A stretch of DNA of 64,000 nt from Actinomadura sp. GC306 (lineage in GTDB: Bacteria; Actinomycetota; Actinomycetes; Streptosporangiales; Streptosporangiaceae), in NCBI RefSeq assembly GCF_004348665.1, contig NZ_SMKM01000007.1:1-64000 (forward strand), in the 5' to 3' direction. The notes below the pieces were generated by a model. The model did not search any database. It was given only the letters and a program-made list of their open reading frames with translations, and was not told the DNA's origin. This document shows, piece after piece, positions 1-8,309 of the stretch. A program made the position numbers and the translations under genes. The stretch's first letter is position 1. Each line of letters begins with the position of its first letter.

Positions 1-1
1 G

Positions 2-2566
2 ACGGGGGCGGGCGGCGGGGTCCTGATCCTGCGCGGGGAGGCCGGCATCGGCAAGACCGCGCTGCTCGACCACGCGGAGGCGTGCGCGGCCGGGATGCAC
101 GTCCTGCGCGGCGGCGGCATCGAGGCGGAGGCCGAGGTCCCGTTCGCGGCCCTGCATCTGCTGCTCGGCGAGCACGCGGGCCGGCTCGGGGAACTGCCCG
201 TCCCGCAGGCCGCGGCGCTGCGGGCCGCGCTCGGGCTCAGCCGCCCGCGGCCGGAGGACAGGCTGCTGGTCGGCCTGGCGCTGCTGACGCTGCTGTCCGG
301 TCCGCCAGAGCGGGCACCGGTGCGGGGGCCGGTGCTCGTCCTGGTCGACGACGCGCAGTGGCTCGACCGGGAGTCGGCGGACGCGCTGCTGTTCGCCGCC
401 CGCCGAGTGGCCGCCCGCGACGCCGCGTTCCTGTTCGCGGCCCGTGAGGACGCCGCGTGGCCCCGCACGGGCCTTCCCGAACTGCACCTGACCGGCCTCG
501 CCGACGAGGAGGCGCGGCTGCTGCTGGACGAGCGCGCACCGGACACGCCCGCCGCGCGCCGCGACCGCGCGGTGGAGCAGGCGCGCGGCAACCCCCTCGC
601 GCTGCTCGCGTTCGCGGCGGCCGAGTCGGGGCTGCTCGCGCACGTCCCGGCGGAGTTCGCACGGGCCGTCCGCGGCCTGCCGGAGTCCGCGCGGACGCTG
701 CTCGCCGTCGTGGCCGCCGACGACACCGGCGAGCCGGGCGTGGCGGTCCGCGCGGCCGAGAGCCTCGGCGTGCCGTTCGGCGCGCTGGAACCGGCCGAGG
801 ACGCCGGGCTGGTCGCCGTCACCCGCACCGCGATCGGCTTCCGGCATCCGCTCGCCCGCGCCGCCGCGTACCAGGGCGTCCCGGTCACCCGGCGGATCGC
901 CGTGCACCGCGCGCTCGCCGCCGCGCACGCGCGGACCGGGGACGCGGGCCCGCGGGTGCGCCACCTGTCCGCCGCCGCCCTCGGGACGGACGAGTCCGTC
1001 GCCGCGGAGCTGGAGGCGGCGGCGCACGGCAGCGGCCCGTCCGCCGCGGCCTTCGCCTACGAGCGCGCCGCCCGGCTCGCCGGGGAGCCGGAGGTGCGCG
1101 CCCGGCGGCTGGCGGCGGCGGCCGAGGCGGAGCTGGCCGGCGGGCGGCCCGAGCGGGCGCGGGCCCTGGCCGACGAGGCGGCGCGGGCGACGCGCGCGCC
1201 CGGTACGCGGGCGCGGGTGGACGTGGTGCGGGCGGGTCTCGAACTGGAGCACGGCGTCCCGGAGACCGCCGGGCGGCTGCTGCTGGAACGGGCCGTGGGC
1301 TGCGACGATCCGGAGACCCGTGATCGGCTGGTCCAGGAGGCCGCGTTCCATGCGTGGTCGTGCGGGGACGCGGAGACGGCGGCCCAGGCCGTCGAACGGC
1401 ACCCCGGCGGGTCGGTCATGGTGCGTGCGTTGTCGGCGCTGCTCGGCGACGACTTCGCGACCGCCCGGAAGGTCCTGGCCGAAGAGCCGGACGGCGTCCC
1501 CGACGAGCGGCTGCCGCTGCTCGCCGCCGAGATCGCGCTGCTGGGCGGCGACGACCCGGCCGCCGCCGAGCTGTCCGGGCGGCTCGCCGCGCGCTGCCGC
1601 GACGGCGGGCTGCGGGCCCTGCTGCCGCGCGCCCTCGGCGTCCAGGCGTGGGCGCGGCTGTTCCACGGCGCGCACGACGACGCCCGCGCGCTGGCCGACG
1701 AGGCGCTGCGGGTCGCGGAGGAGACCGGGCAGCGGCGGCAGGCCGCGGCGCTGCGCGAGATCCAGGCGCGGCAGGCGGCGATGGAGGGCGACGAGGTCCG
1801 CTGCCGTGCGCTGTCCGCCGGCGGGCGGGCCGGTACCGCGCTCGGCCTGCTCGCCCTCGGCCTCGGCCGACCGGAGGACGCCTTGGAGCACCTCCAGGAC
1901 GCGCATCGCGCGCCGGCCGCGCACGCCCCGCCCGCGCTGCTCGCGCTCGCCGACACCGTGGAGGCCGCCGTCGCGGCGGGCCGCCCCGGCGCGGGCGCCG
2001 AGCCGATGGCGCGGCTGGAGGCGCTCGCCCGTGCCGCCGCGCGGCCGTGGGCGGACGGGGTCGCCGCGCGCTGCCAGGCGCTGCTGGCCGCCGACGACGC
2101 CGAGGCGGACCGGCACTTCACACTGGCGCTCGCCGCCCACCGCGACGGCGGGCGGCCGTTCGAGCGGGCGCGCACCGAGCTGCTGTACGGAGAGTGGCTG
2201 CGCCGGTCGCGGCGCCGCGCGCGGGCCAGGTCGCGGCTCGGCGCCGCGCTGGAGGCGTTCGAGCGGCTGGGCGCGGTGCCGTGGGCGGAGCGGGCCCGCG
2301 GCGAGCTGCGCGCCGCCGGCCAGGCCGTGCGGCCCTGCGGCCCGCCGGGGCGGCTCACCGCGCAGGAGATGCAGGTGGTGCGGCTGGCGATGACCGGCGC
2401 GACCAACCGGCAGATCGCGGCGCGGCTGCGGCTGAGCCACCGCACGGTCGCCTACCACCTCTACAAGGCGTTCCCGAAGCTCGGCGTCGCCTCGCGGGCC
2501 GAGCTGCACCGGCACGTCCCGGCCGCCGAGACGGCCGCCGAGACGGGCGCCGAACGCCCCGCGTGA
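2..2566 (+). CDS. LAL-family LuxR transcriptional regulator with AAA-type ATPase (5' end outside window)
   Basis: The reading frame is open from base 2, so the true start lies before the window; 854 residues are visible. A Walker A motif (GEAGIGKT, about nt 38-61) and a Walker B-like VLVLVDDAQWLD (about nt 334-369) mark an STAND/AAA ATPase. A long Ala/Arg-rich helical middle section fits TPR-like repeats. The last 60 residues hold a LuxR/GerE helix-turn-helix (LTAQEMQVVRLAMTG, then TNRQIAARLRLSHRTVAYHL). This order is the LAL (large ATP-binding LuxR) layout. Members usually activate nearby catabolic or secondary-metabolite genes; the target here is not evident. The histidine kinase gene follows on the same strand. 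Confidence 0.9.
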   Translation, partial: TGAGGGVLILRGEAGIGKTALLDHAEACAAGMHVLRGGGIEAEAEVPFAALHLLLGEHAGRLGELPVPQAAALRAALGLSRPRPEDRLLVGLALLTLLSGPPERAPVRGPVLVLVDDAQWLDRESADALLFAARRVAARDAAFLFAAREDAAWPRTGLPELHLTGLADEEARLLLDERAPDTPAARRDRAVEQARGNPLALLAFAAAESGLLAHVPAEFARAVRGLPESARTLLAVVAADDTGEPGVAVRAAESLGVPFGALEPAEDAGLVAVTRTAIGFRHPLARAAAYQGVPVTRRIAVHRALAAAHARTGDAGPRVRHLSAAALGTDESVAAELEAAAHGSGPSAAAFAYERAARLAGEPEVRARRLAAAAEAELAGGRPERARALADEAARATRAPGTRARVDVVRAGLELEHGVPETAGRLLLERAVGCDDPETRDRLVQEAAFHAWSCGDAETAAQAVERHPGGSVMVRALSALLGDDFATARKVLAEEPDGVPDERLPLLAAEIALLGGDDPAAAELSGRLAARCRDGGLRALLPRALGVQAWARLFHGAHDDARALADEALRVAEETGQRRQAAALREIQARQAAMEGDEVRCRALSAGGRAGTALGLLALGLGRPEDALEHLQDAHRAPAAHAPPALLALADTVEAAVAAGRPGAGAEPMARLEALARAAARPWADGVAARCQALLAADDAEADRHFTLALAAHRDGGRPFERARTELLYGEWLRRSRRRARARSRLGAALEAFERLGAVPWAERARGELRAAGQAVRPCGPPGRLTAQEMQVVRLAMTGATNRQIAARLRLSHRTVAYHLYKAFPKLGVASRAELHRHVPAAETAAETGAERPA

Positions 2567-2667
2567 CCGCCCCTGACGCCCCGGCCACATAAGTGTTCGG
2601 CCCGGTACATCCCTTGATCGGAGGCTCCCGCCGTTTCATCATCCGAGGGGACGGCGTTGGGGGGCCC

Positions 2668-4683
2668 GTGGACGTGGCGCGATCGGACGGATCCGCTCGC
2701 CGGCCGGCGGATTTCGCGGTGCGCGCGGCCGGCCGGGAGGAGGGCTGCCGCACCTGCCGGACCCCGCTGCTCGCCCGGGTGATCACCGGCCTGTACCTCG
2801 TGCTGATGCTGCAGACCCGGCTGGTCAAGCAGGCCGAGACCGGGCCGTCCCACATGCTGCTGTCCGCGACCGTCGTCATCACCGGGATCTTCGGCGTGCA
2901 GTGGCTCCTCGTCCTGTACGGGCCGCGCTCGCAGCGCCCCCGCCGCTGGGTGATCACGACGCACCTGGCGGTGCAGACCGCGCTGGCCCTGCTGCCACTG
3001 GCGGTGTTCGGCACCCACTGGTACCCGGTCGCCGGCGGGTTCCTCGCCGGGGCGATGCTGCTCCTGCTGCGCCCGCCGCTGTCGTGGTTCATGGTCGGGC
3101 TCGTCGCCGCCGCCGAGGGCCTGCTGCGGTACTACCAGGGCTGGTCCGCGCAGAACGTGTCGTTCTGCGTAATGGCGACGGTCATGGTCGGGCTGTCGAT
3201 GTACGCGCTCACCCGGCTGTCGGGGTTCGTCCGGGAGCTGCACGCCACCCGGGAGCGGTTCGCGGCGGCCGCGGCGGCGCGGGAGCGGCTGGAGGCGTCC
3301 GGCAGCCTGCGCGCGGTGCTGGGCGCGGCGCTCACCCGGATCGAGGCGGTGAGCCGGCGCGCCCGCGACCGGCTGCCCGCCGACCCCGCCGCCGTCCGCG
3401 CCGACCTGGACGAGGTGGCCCGCACCGCGCGCCGCGCCGCGACCGATGTCCGGTCGATCGTCGGCGCCCTGCAGGGCCCCTCCCCCCGACGCGACCGGCC
3501 CGGCCGCGTCACGCAGTCGCGGCTGGCATGGACGATCCTCGTGTTCCTCACCGTGGGCTTCGGCTGGCAGCAGGTCGTCTACGTGCACACCGAACCGGGC
3601 GGGTCCTGGCGCACGACCGGGGTTGCGGCCGTGGTGGCGGCCGCCATCGGGGCGCTGCAGCTCCGGCACTCCTCGACGGTGCTGCGCGGGACGCGGCCCA
3701 GGTTCGGGGCGTGGACGCTGTCCGCGCAGGTCCTGCTGGTCTTCGTGCCGTACGCGCTGCTCGGCCCCGCCTGGGCGACGATGGCGTGCCTGGCCACCGG
3801 CTCGGTGCTGCTGGTCTCGCGGGGACCCCGGGCGTGGGTGCTGTTCTCGCTGACCATCGCCATGTGGTGCGTGCCCGCGCTGTGGGCCTCCTACGGCACG
3901 CTGTTCTACCTCTACACCGTCGCGATCTCGGTGCAGATCGGCGTGGTCGTGTTCGCCCTCCACCGGCTGCCGCAGCTCGCCCGCGAGGTCGACGTCGCCC
4001 GCGAGCGGCTGGCGCGGATGGCGGCGCTGCACGAGCGGCTGCGCATCTCCCGCGACGTCCACGACCTGCTCGGCCTGGGCCTGTCGACGATCACCGTGAA
4101 GGCGGAGCTGGCGCGGCGGCTCGTCACCGCCGACCCCGCCCGCGCGGCGGCCGAACTCGACGAGCTCGCCGCGCTCGCCCGGCGGTCGCGGGCGGAGGCC
4201 AGCGCCGTCGCCGAGGAGGACAGCGCCCTGTCGCTGCGGGACGAGGCGGTCTCGGCACGCGCCGCGCTGGCCGCCGCGGGCGCCGACGTCCACCTCGACC
4301 TGCCGGACGCCGCGGACCTGCCCCCGTCCTCTCCGGTGGACGGCGTGCTGGCGGCCGTCCTGCGCGAATCCGTCACCAACGTCCTGCGGCACGCGCACCC
4401 GGAGCACTGCGCCATCACCGTCACCGTCCGCGATGGGATCGTGCGCCTCACGGTGCGCAACGACGGCGTCATCCCCCCGGCGTACACGGGTTCGGCGCCC
4501 GGCACCGGCAAGGGACTGGCGAACCTGACCGCGCGGACCCGCGCCCTGGGCGGCCGGCTGTCCGCCGGGACCGACGGGAACGGCGGGTTCGCCCTCGTCG
4601 CGGAGATCCCCCTGCACCTGGAGGTCCCGGGGGGCGAAGAGCCCCGTCACATGACGGATTCGCTGCTCCCCTTCCGTGCCTAG
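2668..4683 (+). CDS. DesK/NarL-type sensor histidine kinase with a duplicated membrane-DHp module
   Basis: Membrane histidine kinase, about 671 residues from the GTG at 2668, which has a G-rich Shine-Dalgarno-like run just upstream; the frame also allows GTG 2593 or 2719. The protein contains two copies of one unit: several membrane helices, a coiled linker, then a HisKA_3-like helix pair. In the second copy RDVHDLLGLGLS carries the phospho-acceptor His (codon at 4060). In the first copy the aligned GSLRAVLGAALT has Arg there (codon at 3310). Only the second copy is followed by a HATPase domain (ESVTNVLRHAH, then GTGKGLANLTAR). No response regulator is adjacent, so it is an orphan kinase unless it signals to a distant partner. 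The kinase assignment is secure; the role of the dead half is unknown. Confidence 0.85.
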   Translation: MDVARSDGSARRPADFAVRAAGREEGCRTCRTPLLARVITGLYLVLMLQTRLVKQAETGPSHMLLSATVVITGIFGVQWLLVLYGPRSQRPRRWVITTHLAVQTALALLPLAVFGTHWYPVAGGFLAGAMLLLLRPPLSWFMVGLVAAAEGLLRYYQGWSAQNVSFCVMATVMVGLSMYALTRLSGFVRELHATRERFAAAAAARERLEASGSLRAVLGAALTRIEAVSRRARDRLPADPAAVRADLDEVARTARRAATDVRSIVGALQGPSPRRDRPGRVTQSRLAWTILVFLTVGFGWQQVVYVHTEPGGSWRTTGVAAVVAAAIGALQLRHSSTVLRGTRPRFGAWTLSAQVLLVFVPYALLGPAWATMACLATGSVLLVSRGPRAWVLFSLTIAMWCVPALWASYGTLFYLYTVAISVQIGVVVFALHRLPQLAREVDVARERLARMAALHERLRISRDVHDLLGLGLSTITVKAELARRLVTADPARAAAELDELAALARRSRAEASAVAEEDSALSLRDEAVSARAALAAAGADVHLDLPDAADLPPSSPVDGVLAAVLRESVTNVLRHAHPEHCAITVTVRDGIVRLTVRNDGVIPPAYTGSAPGTGKGLANLTARTRALGGRLSAGTDGNGGFALVAEIPLHLEVPGGEEPRHMTDSLLPFRA

Positions 4684-4758
4684 CGTCCCTGGCATGACGC
4701 AGGACTTCGATCTCCACCGCCGTGCCCGCGTTTCCCCCGTCCCGAGGGGGCCGGCCTC

Positions 4759-7059
4759 ATGAGCGGGAGCGGGCGCGACGGGCTCGCCGGGCGCACCGTC
4801 CTGCTGACCGGCGTCACCGGCTTCATCGGGCAGGCGCTGCTGGAGCGGCTGTTGTCCGGGCATCCCGAGACCCGCGTCGTGACGCTGCTGCGGGAGCGGC
4901 CCGGCGTCCCCGCGGAGCAGCGACTGGACGAGCTGGTCGCCAAGCCCGTGTTCGCGCCGTGGCGGGAGCGGGTCGGCGAGGACGCGGCCCGCGAGATCGT
5001 CCGGGACCGGGTGCGGGTCGTCCCGGCCGACATCACCGAGTCCGTCCCCGAGCTGCCGGACGACGTCGACGCGGTGATCCACGGCGCGTCCATCGTGTCG
5101 TTCGACCCGCCGATCGACGAGGCGTTCGCGACGAACGTCGTCGGCACGGTCGACCTGTACGAGGCGGTCCGCCGCGCCGGGGAGCGGTCCGGGCGGACCC
5201 CGCACATCGTGCACGTCTCCACCGCCTACGTCGCGGGGTCCCGCAAGGGCATCGTCCCGGAGACGACCCTCGACCACGAGGTCGACTGGCCCACCGAGCT
5301 GGAGTACGCCGTCGAGGCGCGCCGGACCGTCGAACGCGACTCGCGGCGCCCCGAGGTCCTCGGGCGGCTGCGCGCCGCCGCGCTCGGCGAGCAGGGCAAG
5401 GCCGGCCCGACCGCCGTCGCCGCCGACACCGAGCGCCGCCGCCGCGAGGAGGTCGACGCCCGGCTCACCGACTACGGGCGGGAGCGGGCCCGCAGCCTCG
5501 GCTGGCCCGACGTGTACACCTTCACCAAAGCGCTCGGGGAACGCGCCGCCGAGGAGACCGCCCGCGAGCTGCCGCTGTCGATCGTGCGGCCCGCGATCGT
5601 GGAGAGCGCGCTGCGGCACCCGTACCCCGGCTGGATCGACGGGTTCAAGATGGCCGACCCGCTGATCCTCGCCTACGGGCAGGGGATGCTGCGCGCCCTC
5701 GCCGGCATCCCGGACGGCATCGTCGACATCATCCCGGTCGACATGGTGGTGAACGCGCTGATCGGCGCCGCCGCCCGGGTGCCGGAGCCCGGCGTCCCCG
5801 CCTACTACCACGTGGGGTCGGGCGCCCGGAACCCGCTGACGCTGCAGCGGCTCGTCGAACTCGTCCAGGGCTACTTCGCCGAGCATCCGCTGCCCGGCAC
5901 CGACGGGCGCGGCGCGATCCGGCCCCGCGACGTGACGCTGCTCAGCGACGGCCGCGCCGAGAAGGTGCTCGGCACCGCCGAACGCGCGATGGACCTCGCC
6001 GAGCGCGCGCTGCTGATGCTGCCCAGCGGGGAGCGCACCCGCGGCTGGCAGCGCACCCTGCACAAGCAGGGCCGCGAGGTGCGGGCGCTGCGCCGCTTCC
6101 GGGACCTGTACGGGGCCTACGGCGCCGCCGAGGTCGTCTACGCCGACACCGCCACCCTCGCGCTCGACCGGGAGCTGCCGGACGGCGCGGGCTGCGACTC
6201 GGCGGTCATCGACTGGGACCACTACCTCCGCGAGGTGCACTGCCCCGCCGTGACGGGCGCGTTCCGCCTCGCGCCGCCGCACCGGCCGGAGCCGCGCCCG
6301 GCGCTGGCCGTCCGCCCGGCGGCGCCCGCCGTGCGGTTCGAGGAGCGCCGCGACGTCGCGGCCGTGTTCGACCTGGACGGCACGATCGTCGCGTCCGACG
6401 TCGTGGAGGCGCACCTGTGGGCGCGGCTGCTGGACGTGCCCGTCCGGTCCTGGCCGGGGACGCTGCTGCCCGTGCTGCGGTCCGCGCCGCGCTACCTGCG
6501 CATGGAGCACCGCGACCGCGGCGAGTTCCTGCGCGAGTTCGTCCGCCGCTACGAGGGCGCGAACGAGGCGCGGCTGCGGGCGCTGGCCCGCGAACGGCTC
6601 GCGGACGTGCTGCTGCGGCGGGCGTGGCCGCAGGCGATCCGCCGCATCCGGAGCCACCGCGCGGCCGGGCACCGCACCGTTCTGCTCACCGGCACCGTGG
6701 ACGTCTTCGTGGAGCCGCTGCGGACCCTGTTCGACGACGTGCTGGCGGCGCGGCTCCGCGTCGTCGACGGGCACTTCACCGGGCACTTCGAGCATCCCCC
6801 GCTGATCGGGGAGGCCCGCGCGGCGTGGCTGCGCGCCTGGGCCCGCGAGGAGGGCGTCGACCTGGCCGGGAGCTGGGCGTACGGGGACCACTACTCGGAC
6901 CGTCCCGTCCTGGAGCAGGTCGGCAACCCGGTCGCCGTCAACCCGGACCCGCGCCTGTACCGGCACGCCAAACGGGAGCGCTGGACGATCGCGGACTGGG
7001 ACGGCGACACCGGAGCCGTGGCCACCCTCCTCGACACCGCTCTGGAGGAGGCCCGATGA
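4759..7059 (+). CDS. Fatty acyl-CoA/ACP reductase fused to a HAD-IB phosphatase
   Basis: A 766-residue fusion. Residues about 1-500 are an extended SDR of the fatty-acyl/thioester-reductase (male-sterility) type: NAD(P)-binding TGVTGFIG at residues 17-24 and YTFTK with Tyr253 and Lys257. Such enzymes reduce acyl thioesters to aldehyde or alcohol. Residues about 530-766 are a HAD-superfamily phosphatase (DLDGT at 538-542, nucleophile Asp538; later LLTGTVD and a GDHYSD acid motif). It is the first of four genes joined by ATGA overlaps, so its product probably acts with the dehydrogenase, LarA-like protein and acyltransferase downstream. The substrate is not predictable; long-chain acyl-CoA or acyl-ACP is inferred from the neighbouring PlsC. 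Confidence 0.85.
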   Translation: MSGSGRDGLAGRTVLLTGVTGFIGQALLERLLSGHPETRVVTLLRERPGVPAEQRLDELVAKPVFAPWRERVGEDAAREIVRDRVRVVPADITESVPELPDDVDAVIHGASIVSFDPPIDEAFATNVVGTVDLYEAVRRAGERSGRTPHIVHVSTAYVAGSRKGIVPETTLDHEVDWPTELEYAVEARRTVERDSRRPEVLGRLRAAALGEQGKAGPTAVAADTERRRREEVDARLTDYGRERARSLGWPDVYTFTKALGERAAEETARELPLSIVRPAIVESALRHPYPGWIDGFKMADPLILAYGQGMLRALAGIPDGIVDIIPVDMVVNALIGAAARVPEPGVPAYYHVGSGARNPLTLQRLVELVQGYFAEHPLPGTDGRGAIRPRDVTLLSDGRAEKVLGTAERAMDLAERALLMLPSGERTRGWQRTLHKQGREVRALRRFRDLYGAYGAAEVVYADTATLALDRELPDGAGCDSAVIDWDHYLREVHCPAVTGAFRLAPPHRPEPRPALAVRPAAPAVRFEERRDVAAVFDLDGTIVASDVVEAHLWARLLDVPVRSWPGTLLPVLRSAPRYLRMEHRDRGEFLREFVRRYEGANEARLRALARERLADVLLRRAWPQAIRRIRSHRAAGHRTVLLTGTVDVFVEPLRTLFDDVLAARLRVVDGHFTGHFEHPPLIGEARAAWLRAWAREEGVDLAGSWAYGDHYSDRPVLEQVGNPVAVNPDPRLYRHAKRERWTIADWDGDTGAVATLLDTALEEAR

Positions 7060-8309
7060 TCCTGGCGCTGGAGTACCACCGCTCGCCCGCCCGCTACCTC
7101 GCCGCGGCGCGGCTGCCCGGCCGGCTCCGCCCGGCGGCCGTGCCCTCGCTGGCGCCGCTGCGGCTGTCGCACCGGCAGCCGCCCGGCCCGCCGGGACCCG
7201 GCTGGGTGCGGCTGCGGACCGTCCTGTCCGGCATCTGCGGGTCGGACCTGGCGATGGCGGCCGGGAAGGTGTCGCCCTACCTGGGGCCGCTCACGTCGAT
7301 GCCGTTCGTGCCGGGCCACGAGGTGCTCGCCGAGCTGCTGGACGACGCCGAAGACATGCCGGCGGGCACGCGGGTCGTCCTCGATCCGGTGCTGCCGTGC
7401 CGGGCGCGCGGCACCGGCCCGTGCCCGTCCTGCGCGGACGGCCACGAGAACAGGTGCGACCACGTCAACGCGGGCCGGATCTCCTCGGGGCTGCAGACCG
7501 GGTTCTGCGCCGACACGGGCGGCGGCTGGTCGGAGCGGCTGGTCGCGCACCGCAGCCAGCTGCACCGGGTGCCGGAGTCGCTGCCGTCCGAGCGGGCCGT
7601 GCTCGCCGAGCCGCTCGCGTGCGCGGTGCGGTCGGTGCGCCGCATCGACGTCCCGCGCGGCACGACGATCGTCGTGGTCGGCGCCGGGACGGTCGGGCTG
7701 CTGACCGTCCTCGCGCTGCGCGAGCTGACCGCCGCCGGGCCGATCATCGTCATCGCCCGGCACGCCGGGCAGCGGCGGCGCGCCCGCGCGCTCGGCGCGA
7801 CCGAGACCATCGACCCGTCGGCGGCGCTGCGCGGGCTGCGCCGCGTCACCGGCGGCTCGCTGGTGCGTCCCGAGCTCGGCCCCGGCTACCTGCTCGGCGG
7901 CGCCGACATCGTCGTCGACTGCACCGGCGGGGAGGGGCTCGACACCGCGCTGCGCATCGTCCGGGCGGGCGGGACGGTGCTGCTGTCGGGAATGCCGTCC
8001 AAGCCGACCGACCTGACGCCCGCCTGGTACCGGGAGCTGAACGTCGTCGGCTCCTACGCCAGCCGCGGCGCGGACGACTTCCGGGCCGCGCTCGACCTGG
8101 CCTCGCACGACGCGCTCGACGGGTTCGTCGACAGCGTCTACCCGCTCACCCGCTGGCGGGACGCGCTGTCGCACGCGCTGTCCGCCGGCCGCTCGGGCAG
8201 CGTCAAGATCGCGTTCGCCCCGCAGAACGGCGGCCCGCCCGCGCCGCACGGCGCGGCGTCCGCCGGCGCCGACGGCCCCGACCGTCTCGATCGCGAAGGA
8301 GCTTTTTGA
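7056..8309 (+). CDS. Zinc-dependent alcohol dehydrogenase (MDR superfamily)
   Basis: A 417-residue medium-chain dehydrogenase. GICGSD (zinc ligand Cys61) and GHE (residues 87-89) form the catalytic zinc site, and a Cys-rich loop (CPSCADGHENRC) gives the structural zinc. The Rossmann motif is GAGTVGLLT. Its start overlaps the reductase stop (ATGA). It should oxidise or reduce a secondary alcohol or polyol phosphate in the same pathway. It could supply the hydroxy- or keto-substrate for the LarA-like protein or process the aldehyde from the reductase; the sequence does not decide between these. Confidence 0.85.
   Translation: MILALEYHRSPARYLAAARLPGRLRPAAVPSLAPLRLSHRQPPGPPGPGWVRLRTVLSGICGSDLAMAAGKVSPYLGPLTSMPFVPGHEVLAELLDDAEDMPAGTRVVLDPVLPCRARGTGPCPSCADGHENRCDHVNAGRISSGLQTGFCADTGGGWSERLVAHRSQLHRVPESLPSERAVLAEPLACAVRSVRRIDVPRGTTIVVVGAGTVGLLTVLALRELTAAGPIIVIARHAGQRRRARALGATETIDPSAALRGLRRVTGGSLVRPELGPGYLLGGADIVVDCTGGEGLDTALRIVRAGGTVLLSGMPSKPTDLTPAWYRELNVVGSYASRGADDFRAALDLASHDALDGFVDSVYPLTRWRDALSHALSAGRSGSVKIAFAPQNGGPPAPHGAASAGADGPDRLDREGAF

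Noticed and set aside
2461-6966. A 1501-codon open frame on the - strand across the kinase and reductase genes
   Set aside because: It runs antisense to two clearly recognisable genes and contains only repetitive Arg/Pro/Gly-rich sequence without motifs.
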